From Aquaspirillum serpens DSM 68 (lineage in GTDB: Bacteria > Pseudomonadota > Gammaproteobacteria > Burkholderiales > Aquaspirillaceae), in the NCBI RefSeq assembly GCF_000420525.1, contig NZ_ATVC01000001.1:35579-99578 (forward strand): a stretch of DNA of 64,000 nt, read 5' to 3'. Positions 36,112 through 45,747 of this stretch are shown here, in pieces (positions within the stretch are counted from its first letter, which is position 1; each line of letters begins with the position of its first letter). The notes below the pieces were generated by a model. That model made no database searches. It saw only the letters and a list, made by a program, of their open reading frames with translations, and was not told the origin of the DNA. The position numbers were made by a program, and so were the translations under genes.

Positions 36112-37271
36112 CAGCGTAATCTCTCCAAAGCACCTTCTTGTAAGGCGGCGCGTGCCACAATCACACGCATGATTTCATTGGTTCCTTCCAGAATTTGATG
36201 CACACGGTTATCGCGTACATGACGTTCTAGCGGATATTCTTTGATATAACCGTAACCACCGTGCAGTTGTAAGGCATCGTTCGCGACCTTAAAACCAATA
36301 TCAGTGGCAAATCGTTTTGCCATCGCACAATAGGTGGTAGCATCGGGACTGCGATTGTCGAGTTTCCATGCTGCCAAACGCACCATCTGACGGGCAGCGA
36401 CCAACTCGGTCAACATATCAGCCAACTTAAATTGCAGGGCTTGAAACTCAGCCAACGGCCGGCCAAATTGTTGCCGCTCATGCAAATAGGCTTGGGCACG
36501 ATTGAGTGCCGCTTGCGCGGTGCCAATCGAACAGGTGGCGATATTAATGCGGCCACCATCAAGCCCTTTCATCGCAATAGCAAACCCTTCACCCTCGGCC
36601 CCCAAACGATACGCAGCAGGAATTGCCACATTATCAAAAGTAATGGCGCGGGTGGGTTGGCTGTTCCAGCCCATTTTGTGTTCTTTTTTACCGTATTGAA
36701 TCCCCGGTAGATTGGCCGGTACTAAAAAGGCAGAGATCCCTTTTGGCCCAGCACCACCAGTACGCGCCATCACCACTAGGGCATCCGTCGAACCGGCACC
36801 AGAGATAAACATCTTGGAACCGTTTAAGAGGTAGTGATCGCCATCCCGTTCAGCGCGGGTTTTTAACGAAGCGGCATCCGAACCGGCTCCCGGCTCGGTC
36901 AAACAATAACTGCCCCACAACGCACCAGACGCCAGTTTTGGCACCCACTCCGCCGCCACATCAGGTTCGGCAAACGTCGCTATCATCCACGTCATCATAT
37001 TGTGGATGGTGATATATGCCGTGGTTGAGGTACAACCGGCGGCCAATTCTTCAAACACAATTGCCGCATCTAGGCGCGACAAACCCAAACCACCATATTG
37101 TTCGGGAATATACAACCCACAAAAACCCAAATCCCCCGCTTTACGCAGCGTTTCAAGCGGAAAGGTTTCTTCGGCATCCCATTGCGCCGCAAACGGGGCA
37201 AGTTCATGTTGGGCAAAGTCGCGTGCGCTTTCTTGAAAAGCACGCTGATCGTCATTTAAGGCAAAATCCAT
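36111..37271 (-). CDS. Acyl-CoA dehydrogenase (isobutyryl-CoA dehydrogenase likely)
   Basis: A 386-residue FAD flavoprotein. FAD-binding CLTEPGAGSDAASLKT (~residues 124-139) and catalytic-base region HQILEGTNEIMRVIVAR near the C-terminus. MDFALNDDQRAFQESARDF is the natural start (37271); an in-frame ATG 12 codons upstream overlaps the thioesterase. With the hydratase, HIBCH, mmsB and mmsA it completes isobutyryl-CoA to propionyl-CoA, so isobutyryl-CoA is the best substrate guess. Confidence 0.87.
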   Translation of the reverse strand: MDFALNDDQRAFQESARDFAQHELAPFAAQWDAEETFPLETLRKAGDLGFCGLYIPEQYGGLGLSRLDAAIVFEELAAGCTSTTAYITIHNMMTWMIATFAEPDVAAEWVPKLASGALWGSYCLTEPGAGSDAASLKTRAERDGDHYLLNGSKMFISGAGSTDALVVMARTGGAGPKGISAFLVPANLPGIQYGKKEHKMGWNSQPTRAITFDNVAIPAAYRLGAEGEGFAIAMKGLDGGRINIATCSIGTAQAALNRAQAYLHERQQFGRPLAEFQALQFKLADMLTELVAARQMVRLAAWKLDNRSPDATTYCAMAKRFATDIGFKVANDALQLHGGYGYIKEYPLERHVRDNRVHQILEGTNEIMRVIVARAALQEGALERLR

Positions 37272-37290
37272 GACATCCTCGCTATAGGGG

Positions 37291-37746
37291 TTAACCTGCT
37301 TCGGCAATATCAGGCCGATCGGTGACCCGCATCAGGGTTTGCAAACCGACCGCGCAGTCTTTACGGCGGCCTTGTTTTTCTACCCATACATCCATTTCAC
37401 AGACGGTCAAGGTCCGCCCAGGTTTTTTCACCCGCCCTTCGGCAAATAAACATTCACCGTCAGCAGGTGCAATTAAATTCAATTTAAATTCAACGGTTAA
37501 CACCGAGTCGGTGGGGCCAAATAGGGTAAATCCGGCATAACCACCTGCCGAATCCGCAATCGTGGCCGTAACCCCGCCATGAAAAAAACCATGTTGTTGC
37601 GACAATTCGGGTTTGAATGGCAAAGCGATTAACACCCGACCGGCTTCAACTTCACGCATTTCTGCGCCTAATAAATGCATAATGGCCTGCCGCTGGAAGC
37701 TATTGCGGGTGCGTTCGGCAAAATTTGGATCGCTGACATGCAACAT
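37291..37746 (-). CDS. PaaI-like hotdog thioesterase
   Basis: A 151-residue hotdog-fold protein with QQHGFFHGGVTATIADSAGG (~residues 50-69), the HGG-x-D/S motif of the PaaI/YdiI thioesterase family, and a second strand LTVEFKLNLIAPA. Probably hydrolyses a stalled acyl-CoA of this pathway. The start at 37746 (MLHVSDPNF) is preferred to 37785. Confidence 0.82.
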   Translation of the reverse strand: MLHVSDPNFAERTRNSFQRQAIMHLLGAEMREVEAGRVLIALPFKPELSQQHGFFHGGVTATIADSAGGYAGFTLFGPTDSVLTVEFKLNLIAPADGECLFAEGRVKKPGRTLTVCEMDVWVEKQGRRKDCAVGLQTLMRVTDRPDIAEAG

Positions 37747-37829
37747 CACACAGTCCTTTCTCAATAGCAGGCAACACCCACCCACACAGAGACAACACTG
37801 TCTCTGCGTGGACAGACATTTGATACAAA

Positions 37830-39374
37830 TTACTTGAGGCTAATGGTGGTGTTGACTTTATTACCCATCGAAGCAGGGTCATCAAACCAGCGGGTGGTGA
37901 CAGTTTTGGTTTGGGTATAGAACGCAACCACCTGTTTACCGTATGGGCCGAGGTCGCCAAGCTTAGAAGCACGCGAGCCGGTAAAGCTAAAGATCGGCAC
38001 TGGTACCGGAATCGGCACGTTAATCCCCACTTGGCCAACATCGATGTCTTCTTGGAATTTACGCGCTGCGGCACCGGATTGGGTGAAGATGGCCGTACCG
38101 TTGCCGTTTGGATTGGCGTTAATCATCTCAATCGCCTCATCCAAGTTATCCGCCGACATCAACGACAATACCGGGCCAAAAATTTCTTGGTCATAGATTG
38201 CCATGCCAGGTTTGACTTCGCTGAAAATGGTTGGGCCCACAAAGTTACCATTGGGATAACCTTCGACCGTCACTTCGCGACCATCCAGCTCTAATTTGGC
38301 ACCTTGCTCAACACCCTTGGCAATTAAGCCCGTCACCCGTTCACGCGCCGCGCAAGAAATCAGCGGGCCAACATCGGGGTTATCTTGACCGGCACCCACG
38401 CGCAAGCTCTTGGCTTTGGCCACCAAGTCAGGAATCCAACTTTGTGCCTCACCGACCATAATCACCACCGGCAAGGCCATGCAGCGTTGACCCGCAGCAC
38501 CAAACGCGGCACCAGCTAATTGGTTGAGGGTTTGTTCTTTATTGGCATCAGGCAACACAATGGCGTGGTTTTTCGCCCCCATCATGCACTGCACCCGCTT
38601 ACCGTTCAGGCTGGCACGGTTGTAAACATGGGTACCCACTTTGGTCGAGCCGACAAACGAAATCGCTTTGATATCCGGATGGTCACAGATGGCATTCACC
38701 ACATCTGCCCCACCATGCACCACATTCAACACCCCGGCCGGCACCCCAGCTTCTAATGCCAGCTTGACCAATTTCATCGTCACCAAGGGGTCTTGCTCGG
38801 AAGGTTTGAGCAAGAAGGTGTTGCCGGTGGCAATCGCCATCGGGAACATCCACAGTGGAATCATCGCTGGGAAGTTGAAGGGGGTAATCCCTGCACACAC
38901 ACCCAAAGGCTGTAACACGGTGTAGGTATCCACCCCGCTGGCAACGTTTTCTGCAAACTCACCGAGCTGCAAATTACCAATGCTGGCAGCGTGCTCTACC
39001 ACTTCTAAACCACGGAACACATCACCCTCGGCATCCGCCAAGGTTTTGCCTTGTTCCGCTGTCAACGTGGCAGCCAAGTCTTTCATATTTTCGCGAATCA
39101 GCTGTTGCAGCTTCAGGAAAATACGGGCGCGTGTCCCGATTGGGGTTTTACGCCATGTTTTGAAAGCCGCTTTACCCGCAGCCACCGCCGCATCGACTTC
39201 CTCGGCAGTGGTCAACGGCACCCGTGCTAACACTTCTTGTGTCGCAGGGTTGATCACTGGCAACCACTGTTGGGTTTTGGAGTCAACAAACTCACCATTG
39301 ATTAACAGCTTAACCGTCGGTGCCTCGCCGTTAGCAGCAGGCGTAAACAGCAAGGAATCATTTGCTACGCTCAT
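37830..39374 (-). CDS. mmsA: Methylmalonate-semialdehyde dehydrogenase (CoA-acylating)
   Basis: A 514-residue aldehyde dehydrogenase that converts methylmalonate semialdehyde to propionyl-CoA. NAD site [15 protein letters not shown] (~residues 250), a [14 protein letters not shown] segment diagnostic of MmsA (~270-283) and the catalytic Cys in [11 protein letters not shown] (~300). The start MSVANDSLL (39374) is chosen over 39386. Final step of valine degradation to propionyl-CoA. Confidence 0.93.
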   Translation of the reverse strand: MSVANDSLLFTPAANGEAPTVKLLINGEFVDSKTQQWLPVINPATQEVLARVPLTTAEEVDAAVAAGKAAFKTWRKTPIGTRARIFLKLQQLIRENMKDLAATLTAEQGKTLADAEGDVFRGLEVVEHAASIGNLQLGEFAENVASGVDTYTVLQPLGVCAGITPFNFPAMIPLWMFPMAIATGNTFLLKPSEQDPLVTMKLVKLALEAGVPAGVLNVVHGGADVVNAICDHPDIKAISFVGSTKVGTHVYNRASLNGKRVQCMMGAKNHAIVLPDANKEQTLNQLAGAAFGAAGQRCMALPVVIMVGEAQSWIPDLVAKAKSLRVGAGQDNPDVGPLISCAARERVTGLIAKGVEQGAKLELDGREVTVEGYPNGNFVGPTIFSEVKPGMAIYDQEIFGPVLSLMSADNLDEAIEMINANPNGNGTAIFTQSGAAARKFQEDIDVGQVGINVPIPVPVPIFSFTGSRASKLGDLGPYGKQVVAFYTQTKTVTTRWFDDPASMGNKVNTTISLK

Positions 39375-39397
39375 CAGATGCTCCAATAGAAATAGGG

Positions 39398-40630
39398 CTA
39401 TTCAAACTTACGAATGTCATCAATCACTTTGCCATCACGGGCAAGGCTTTGAGGGGGGCACAGTTGCACTTCACCGCGCAATTTGGTGATGTCGCGCATG
39501 GTGTCAGCAACCGCTTGTTGTAATGTCGGTGAGGATTCGGTGGTTTCGATTTGCAGCGTCATCACATCGAAATCGTCTGCTCGATCCACCACTAAGCGGG
39601 CATGTTGAATTTCTGGGTGGCGTTTCACAATGGCGTGAATTTGTTCTGGATGGACAAACATGCCTTTGATTTTGGCTGTTTGGTCAGCACGCCCCATCCA
39701 TCCTTTGATGACACGGTTGGTACGACCACATGGGCTGGCATCCGGATGGAAAGCCGATAAATCACCAGTCGCAAATCGAATCAGTGGATAATCCCGATTA
39801 AAGCTGCTCACCACCACTTCGCCGACTTCACCTTCAGCAACCCACTCACCTGAACCCGGTTTGACCAGTTCAACGATGATATTTTCATCGAGCACCATTC
39901 CCGCACCCGGGGTGGTTTCATACGCAATCAGGCCCAAATCGGCGGTGGCATAACACTGGCGCACCGTAATACCACGGTCGGTAAACCACTGCCGCAAGCT
40001 ACCGGGTAGCGCTTCGCCGGTGACCACCGCTTTGGTCAATTTCGGCAAACTCACCCCCAATTCATCTGCTTTTTCCAAGATGATTTTGAGGAAAGACGGG
40101 GTACCGGTGTAGGCTGTGGCGCCTAAGTCACGCATTGCGGCCACTTGTAACTCCGTTTGCCCCACCCCACCCGGAAACACCGCACATCCCAAAGCCCGCG
40201 CACCGGAGTCCAACATAAAACCGCCGGGGGTGAAGTGATAAGAAAAACAGTTGTGCACAATATCGCCAGCCACAAACCCTGCTGCGGCTAAGGCACGGCT
40301 CATGCGCCAAAAATCTTCTGCGGTACCCTGTGGCTCGTTAATCGGCCCCGGTGAGGCAAACAAGCGCGCAGCTTGACCGGCGGCAAGGGCGGCATAGCCA
40401 CCGAACGGCGGTTGCTGTTTTTGCTCGCTAATCAAGGCAGATTTACGGGTAATCGGTAACGATGCCAACGCCGTCAGGCTATTGATTGACGTTGCTTCAA
40501 CATCCGCCAACAAACGCCCATAAGCGGGTGCAAACTGTTTAGCATGAGCGATAAACGCCGGCAAGGCCTGTTCCCATGCTGCCACCCGTTCTGCATGAGG
40601 CCGGCGTTCTTGAGGATCGGGATACATCAT
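39398..40630 (-). CDS. Phenylacetate-CoA ligase-like (PaaK family) adenylate-forming enzyme
   Basis: A 410-residue AMP-forming ligase, slightly shorter than PaaK (~435). Recognisable motifs: [19 protein letters not shown] (~110-128), [38 protein letters not shown] and [16 protein letters not shown] (hinge, ~310-325). The P-loop region is replaced by [12 protein letters not shown]. It probably activates an aromatic or branched acid taken up by the adjacent ABC transporter. The ATG at 40630 lies 6 bp after GAGAGG. Confidence 0.75.
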   Translation of the reverse strand: MMYPDPQERRPHAERVAAWEQALPAFIAHAKQFAPAYGRLLADVEATSINSLTALASLPITRKSALISEQKQQPPFGGYAALAAGQAARLFASPGPINEPQGTAEDFWRMSRALAAAGFVAGDIVHNCFSYHFTPGGFMLDSGARALGCAVFPGGVGQTELQVAAMRDLGATAYTGTPSFLKIILEKADELGVSLPKLTKAVVTGEALPGSLRQWFTDRGITVRQCYATADLGLIAYETTPGAGMVLDENIIVELVKPGSGEWVAEGEVGEVVVSSFNRDYPLIRFATGDLSAFHPDASPCGRTNRVIKGWMGRADQTAKIKGMFVHPEQIHAIVKRHPEIQHARLVVDRADDFDVMTLQIETTESSPTLQQAVADTMRDITKLRGEVQLCPPQSLARDGKVIDDIRKFE

Positions 40631-40644
40631 GTCCATCCTCTCAA

Positions 40645-41484
40645 TTAAGCCAACCAACGCTTACGGCGGCGGTAGTGTTTGACTTCGCGGAAGCTCTTAC
40701 GACCTTCTTTTGCCAAGCCAAGATAGAATTCTTTTACGTCTTCGTTATCAGCCAACTCTTTGGCTGGCCCATCCATCACCACCCGACCATTTTCAATGAT
40801 GTAGCCATAGTCAGAGTAGCGCAGCGCAATCATGGTATTTTGCTCGGCCAATAAGAAACTGACTTTTTCTTTTTGGTTGAGCTCTTTCACAATTTCAAAA
40901 ATCTCTTCCACGATTTGTGGTGCCAAGCCCATCGAAGGCTCATCCAACAAAATCATGGTAGGACGCGCCATCATCGCCCGACCCACCGCCACCATTTGCT
41001 GTTCACCACCGGAGGTATAACCGGCTTGTGAATTGCGACGGGTTTTCAGGCGTGGGAAGTAGTGATAAATGCGCTCTAAATCGTTTTTCAATTCGGCGCG
41101 GCTAATCGAACGGGTATATGCCCCAGTCAACAGGTTTTCTTCTACGGTTAAGTGGCCGAAACAATGACGGCCTTCCATCACCTGAATCACACCACGCTTC
41201 ACCAAACCATCTGGTGTCATGGCATCAACCCGTTCACCGCGAAACTCAATCGAGCCTTTTGTTACATCGCCACGTTCGGCGCGCAACAAGTTAGAAATCG
41301 CTTTTAGGGTAGTGGTTTTCCCCGCGCCGTTGGCACCCATCAGGGCAACAATATTGCCCTCATGCACATCAAGGGAAACCCCTTTGAGCGCCAAAATGAC
41401 GTGGTTGTAAATCACTTCAATGTTATTGATCGACAGCAAATAAGGGCTGCCATTTTTTTGTTCGGTATGGGTCGTTGCAGTCAT
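40645..41484 (-). CDS. livF: Liv-type ABC transporter ATP-binding protein (LivF-like)
   Basis: A 279-residue ATPase with Walker A GANGAGKTTT (~residues 50-59), signature TSGGEQQMVAVGRA (~152-165) and Walker B MILLDEPSMGLAP. It is one of two ATPases of a hydrophobic amino-acid uptake (HAAT) transporter. The C-terminal tail is Arg/Lys-rich. The adjacency of acyl-CoA synthetase and PaaK-like ligase suggests the substrate may be an organic acid rather than Leu/Ile/Val. Confidence 0.85.
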   Translation of the reverse strand: MTATTHTEQKNGSPYLLSINNIEVIYNHVILALKGVSLDVHEGNIVALMGANGAGKTTTLKAISNLLRAERGDVTKGSIEFRGERVDAMTPDGLVKRGVIQVMEGRHCFGHLTVEENLLTGAYTRSISRAELKNDLERIYHYFPRLKTRRNSQAGYTSGGEQQMVAVGRAMMARPTMILLDEPSMGLAPQIVEEIFEIVKELNQKEKVSFLLAEQNTMIALRYSDYGYIIENGRVVMDGPAKELADNEDVKEFYLGLAKEGRKSFREVKHYRRRKRWLA

Positions 41485-41542
41485 GGCCTCTCCCGATGCA
41501 GGTGAACCGACCCCGAGGCGACGGGGTCGGGAAGCTCAGCGA

Positions 41543-42862
41543 TTATTGTTCTTTCGAGCAATCGCGTGGTTTGATGTTTTTCTCTTGTGCGTACTTCGCA
41601 GCAGAGGCCTTAATCAGTGGATCGAGCACTGCATTGTCTGGGGCAATCCAGTTGGAAACCGGTTTCCAAGCCTTGCCATCCCACTGCATAAAGCGGGTAT
41701 AACCCGAACCTTCGTGGTTAGCGCACGAGGTTTTCACGGCTGGAATCATGTTTGCCACGCCCAAGGTTTTCAGACGATCTTGCGACAGGTTCAGGTTTTC
41801 CAGACCCCAACGCACCTCATCACCATTCAACGCTTTCTTGCCGAACTTACCCTGTGCTACACGGATGGCTTCCACCATCATGATGCCGCCGACAATGCCA
41901 CGGTTGTAGTTAACAGTGCCAATCGCGGTTTTGTCAGACAGATTGCCTTTACCTGCACCGTAAACAGTTTTCTCAATCTCTTGAATCAGCGGGAAGTTTT
42001 TACCGTCAGCGGCGAAAGCCCCTGCGATATAGCCTTTTGCTGCTTCACCAGCAGGGACAACGTCCTCTTCCGAACCACCCCACCACACCGCAACAATCTT
42101 ATCGCGTGGGTAGCCAACTTTAGCCGCTGCCTTGATCGCGGCTGGTGTCATCACCCCCCAAGAACGCAGAATCACAAAGTCAGGTTTCTGACGACGCACT
42201 TCCAACCATTGCGACTGTTGCTCTGTCCCTGGTGCAGGCACTTCGACGTTCACCAGCTCAAAACCATGCTTTTTCGCCATTGCATCGAGCACTGGCAAGG
42301 TTTCCTTACCGTAGGCTGAGCCGTGGTAGAGGTTCACGATCTTCTTGCCTTTTAATTTATCCATGCCACCTAAGCGTTGGCCGATAAATTGAATTTTGGC
42401 GGTGGCTTGGCTCCAATAGGACGTTACCAGCGGGAAGACGTAGGGAAACACCGAGCCATCTTTAGCATCAGCACGACCAAAGCCAATGGTCATCAGTGGG
42501 ATTTTGTCAGCTGCAGCACGATCCATCGTGGCATAGGTAATCCCAGTGGACATGAAGTTAAATGCCGAAGCCCCTGCTTCGCCTTTTTTCTTCAGACGCT
42601 CGTAGCATTCCACGCCACGGTCGTTTTTGTATTCGGTTTCACACTCTTCGTAGGTCAGTTTCACCCCACCCACGCCGCCTTCTTTCATGTTGACGTAGTT
42701 GATATAGTCAATCATGCCGCCGTAGTACTTCGCCCCGCCGGAAGCGTAAGGGCCAACACGATAGCTAGGGATTGGGATGAACTGTTCTGCTGCCAAGGCA
42801 GTTCCTGCTGCCATCAGACCTGCAACCGCAAACGTGAGCGATTTGAGCGCAAAGTGTTTCAT
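41543..42862 (-). CDS. Periplasmic substrate-binding protein of Liv-type ABC transporter
   Basis: A 439-residue type I periplasmic binding protein with a Sec signal peptide (cleavage near AGTALAAEQ, ~residue 25). It has the KKIVNLYHGSAYGKETLPVL segment (~180-199) of Leu/Ile/Val- and amide/acid-binding proteins, longer than E. coli LivK (~369). It delivers the ligand to LivH/LivM. The gene lies between livM and livF. A 55-bp gap separates it from livM. Confidence 0.85.
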   Translation of the reverse strand: MKHFALKSLTFAVAGLMAAGTALAAEQFIPIPSYRVGPYASGGAKYYGGMIDYINYVNMKEGGVGGVKLTYEECETEYKNDRGVECYERLKKKGEAGASAFNFMSTGITYATMDRAAADKIPLMTIGFGRADAKDGSVFPYVFPLVTSYWSQATAKIQFIGQRLGGMDKLKGKKIVNLYHGSAYGKETLPVLDAMAKKHGFELVNVEVPAPGTEQQSQWLEVRRQKPDFVILRSWGVMTPAAIKAAAKVGYPRDKIVAVWWGGSEEDVVPAGEAAKGYIAGAFAADGKNFPLIQEIEKTVYGAGKGNLSDKTAIGTVNYNRGIVGGIMMVEAIRVAQGKFGKKALNGDEVRWGLENLNLSQDRLKTLGVANMIPAVKTSCANHEGSGYTRFMQWDGKAWKPVSNWIAPDNAVLDPLIKASAAKYAQEKNIKPRDCSKEQ

Positions 42863-42917
42863 GAGTTTTTCCTCCAGTTTGTGCTTTTGTGCATCTAGGT
42901 TATGAAACAGGGGTGAA

Positions 42918-43982
42918 TCAGTGCGGGAACGGCCACAACCGCAGTTTTTCTTTAGTAATCTGCCACATCTTAGCCAGACCCAAAGGTTCGACGATCAAGA
43001 AGAAGATAATCAGACCGCCAAAAATCATCATTTCCAAGTTCGACAAGAACTGTGTGCTCACAATACCGTGCAACAGTTGGCCCAACAGGTTCAACACGAT
43101 TGGCAACAACACAATAAACGCTGCGCCCAAGAAAGAACCCAAAATCGAACCCACACCGCCGATGATAATCATGAACAGAATTTGGAAAGAACGATGTAAG
43201 TCAAACGCCTGCGCATCCACCGTGCCCAACAGGATGAAAGCATACAGGGCACCGGCAATCCCGAAGTAGAAAGAACTGATCGCAAAAGCCAACAGCTTGG
43301 TTTTCAGAATTGGAATCCCGATCACTTCAGCCGCCACGTCCATGTCGCGCACCGCCATCCATGCCCGACCGGTTGAGCTACGCACCAGATTTTTTGCAGC
43401 CAAAGCCAACACCACCACCACGGCGAGGGTGAACAGGTATTTGCTCACTGGGGTATCCAAGGCAATCCCGAATACCTCTAAAGGTGGGGAGGAAATCACA
43501 CCCGAAGCCGAGTGATTAGTAAACCAGCTGAATTTGGTCAACACCCATTCAACAAAGAACTGGGCGGCTAGGGTTGCTGCTGCGAGATAGAACCCTTTAA
43601 TTCGCAGCGAAGGCAAACCAAACAAAATCCCCACCGCTGCAGCACACAGACCACCTAATACCAAGGCCAACAGCAACGGCATCCCAGGTACACGGACCAA
43701 GAAGTTGTAGGTGGCAAACGCACCCACCGCCATAAAGGCCGCCGAGCCCAACGACAGCAGCCCAGCATAGCCTGTCAGGATGTTGAGACCCAAGGCTGCC
43801 AAGGACAACACGAGAAAGGGAATTAAAATCCCCGACAACATGTATTCCGAAGCAAACATCGGCACCACAAGGGCAGCCAAGGCAAGCAAGGCAAAGATAA
43901 ACATGCGATCTTGCTTAATCGGGAAGATCACCGAATCGTTTTGGTAGCTGGTCTTAAACTGACCAGATTCGCGGTAAATCAT
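42918..43982 (-). CDS. livM: Liv-type ABC transporter permease (LivM-like)
   Basis: A 354-residue inner-membrane permease with about nine helices and the typical LNILTGYAGLLSLGSAAFMAVGAF segment (shown in part: GYAGLLSLGSAAFMAVG, ~residues 70-90) and GVGSILGSFLGAAFI. It has a longer N-terminus (~30 residues) before the first helix. Partner of LivH. Confidence 0.87.
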   Translation of the reverse strand: MIYRESGQFKTSYQNDSVIFPIKQDRMFIFALLALAALVVPMFASEYMLSGILIPFLVLSLAALGLNILTGYAGLLSLGSAAFMAVGAFATYNFLVRVPGMPLLLALVLGGLCAAAVGILFGLPSLRIKGFYLAAATLAAQFFVEWVLTKFSWFTNHSASGVISSPPLEVFGIALDTPVSKYLFTLAVVVVLALAAKNLVRSSTGRAWMAVRDMDVAAEVIGIPILKTKLLAFAISSFYFGIAGALYAFILLGTVDAQAFDLHRSFQILFMIIIGGVGSILGSFLGAAFIVLLPIVLNLLGQLLHGIVSTQFLSNLEMMIFGGLIIFFLIVEPLGLAKMWQITKEKLRLWPFPH

Positions 43983-44030
43983 GGGTAAATTCCTCAGTGC
44001 GTATCGTTAAACGGAGACAGTCAGCACACG

Positions 44031-44918
44031 CTAGACGCGCTCGATATGTCTTTCACCAAACAGACCTTCTGGACGCACCATCAAGAACACCAGCGCCAAC
44101 ACATAAGCAAACCAGTTCTCGATACCGCCCGACAGATAAGGCCCCAGATACACCTCGGCCAATTTCTCACCTGCACCCACGATCAAACCACCGACAATCG
44201 CCCCAGGTACCGAAGTAAAGCCGCCCAAAATCAACACTGGCAACGCTTTCAACACCACCAAGGTCAGGGCAAATTGCACCCCTAAGCGCGACCCCCACAG
44301 CAAACCAGCGACCAAGGCAACAAAACCCGCCACCGCCCACACAATCGCCCAAATATGTTGCAGCGGAATACCCACCGACAGCGCGGCTTGGTGGTCATCA
44401 GCCACTGCCCGCAAAGCGCGGCCCAGTTTGGTTTTCTGGAAGAACAAGGCCAACACGGCAACCAAGGTTCCCGAGATACCAGCGGCAAACAAGTCAAACG
44501 AAGAGATAAACACACCACCCACTTCAAACGGCTCGTCGGTAATCCCTAATTCCAAACCGTGAACCTCGGTGCCCCACACCATCTGTGCCAAACCTTCGAT
44601 AAAGAAGGACAGACCAATGGTTGCCATAAACAGCGAGATTGGGGGCTGGTTGACAAGACGCCGCAGCACAATCTTTTCAATCCCAATCCCCATTAACACC
44701 ATCACGCCGAGGGTGATAATTAACGCCGCCCAAAACGGCAAACCCATGTTTTGAAAACCAACAAAGGTCAGCGCGGCAAACAACACCAACGCCCCCTGTG
44801 CAAAGTTAAACACACCCGAGGCTTTGTAAATCAGCACAAAACCCAACGCCACCAACGAGTACATCACGCCGGCTAACAAGCCACCGACCAGTACCTCAAG
44901 AAAAAACTGAAATTCCAT
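44031..44918 (-). CDS. livH: Liv-type ABC transporter permease (LivH-like)
   Basis: A 295-residue permease beginning MEFQFFLEVLVGGLLAGVMY, with YKASGVFNFAQGALVLFAA (~residues 31-49) and a C-terminal PEGLFGERHIERV tail diagnostic of LivH. The start at 44918 follows GGAAAG; a longer frame to 44975 overlaps livG. Confidence 0.87.
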   Translation of the reverse strand: MEFQFFLEVLVGGLLAGVMYSLVALGFVLIYKASGVFNFAQGALVLFAALTFVGFQNMGLPFWAALIITLGVMVLMGIGIEKIVLRRLVNQPPISLFMATIGLSFFIEGLAQMVWGTEVHGLELGITDEPFEVGGVFISSFDLFAAGISGTLVAVLALFFQKTKLGRALRAVADDHQAALSVGIPLQHIWAIVWAVAGFVALVAGLLWGSRLGVQFALTLVVLKALPVLILGGFTSVPGAIVGGLIVGAGEKLAEVYLGPYLSGGIENWFAYVLALVFLMVRPEGLFGERHIERV

Positions 44919-44946
44919 TTCGCTTTCCTTCCTTCTGTACCGACAA

Positions 44947-45735
44947 TCAGTGCGATGTGCCGAGATAGGCGGCAATCACAGCAGGGTTTTGGCGGACTTC
45001 TTCTGGGATGCCATCACCAATTTTCTTGCCGTAATCCAACACCACCACGCGGTCAGAAATATCCATCACCACGCCCATATCGTGCTCAATCAACACAATC
45101 GTGGTCCCAAATTCGTCGTTCACATCGAGAATAAACCGGCACATATCCTGTTTTTCCTCGACGTTCATCCCCGCCATAGGCTCATCGAGCAATAACAGAG
45201 TCGGTTCTGCCGCTAAAGCGCGACCAAGTTCAACCCGTTTTTGCAAACCATACGGCAAGCGTCCAACTGGGGTTTTACGAACGTGCTGGATTTCCAGAAA
45301 GTCGATAATTTCTTCGACCACTTTGCGATTTTTGATTTCTTCGCGTTGTGTGCGGCCCCAATACCATGCTTGTTGCAGGAAATTGGTGTGCATTTTCAAG
45401 TTGCGGCCGGTCATGATGTTGTCGAGCACACTCATGCCCTTAAACAACGCGATGTTTTGGAAGGTCCGCGCAATACCCTGCTTTGCCGCCAGATGAGGTT
45501 CCATCTTGTCGCGGGTGCGGCCTTTGTAGGTCACTTTGCCTTCTTGAGGGTGATAGACACCATTGATAACGTTCAACATCGACGATTTACCCGCCCCGTT
45601 TGGGCCGATAATCGACAACACTTCATGTTCACGTACTTCTAAACTGATGTTGGTCAGCGCCTTGACCCCACCAAAAGACATCGAGATGTTTTCTGCTTTG
45701 AGGATCACATCACCGATCTTGCGATTTGGATTCAT
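44947..45735 (-). CDS. livG: Liv-type ABC transporter ATP-binding protein (LivG-like)
   Basis: A 262-residue ATPase with Walker A GPNGAGKSSM (~residues 43-52), a LivG-type insertion (~100-150), signature LPYGLQKRVELGRALA and Walker B LLLLDEPMAGMN. The LivG-characteristic TFQNIALFKGMSVLDNIM is present. Immediately downstream of the acyl-CoA synthetase, 12 bp gap. Confidence 0.88.
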   Translation of the reverse strand: MNPNRKIGDVILKAENISMSFGGVKALTNISLEVREHEVLSIIGPNGAGKSSMLNVINGVYHPQEGKVTYKGRTRDKMEPHLAAKQGIARTFQNIALFKGMSVLDNIMTGRNLKMHTNFLQQAWYWGRTQREEIKNRKVVEEIIDFLEIQHVRKTPVGRLPYGLQKRVELGRALAAEPTLLLLDEPMAGMNVEEKQDMCRFILDVNDEFGTTIVLIEHDMGVVMDISDRVVVLDYGKKIGDGIPEEVRQNPAVIAAYLGTSH

Positions 45736-45747
45736 CTCGCCTCTCCC

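Noticed and set aside
41483..42319. 278-residue open frame on the plus strand
   Set aside because: Antisense to the periplasmic binding-protein gene; product has no domain and its composition is that of a shadow.
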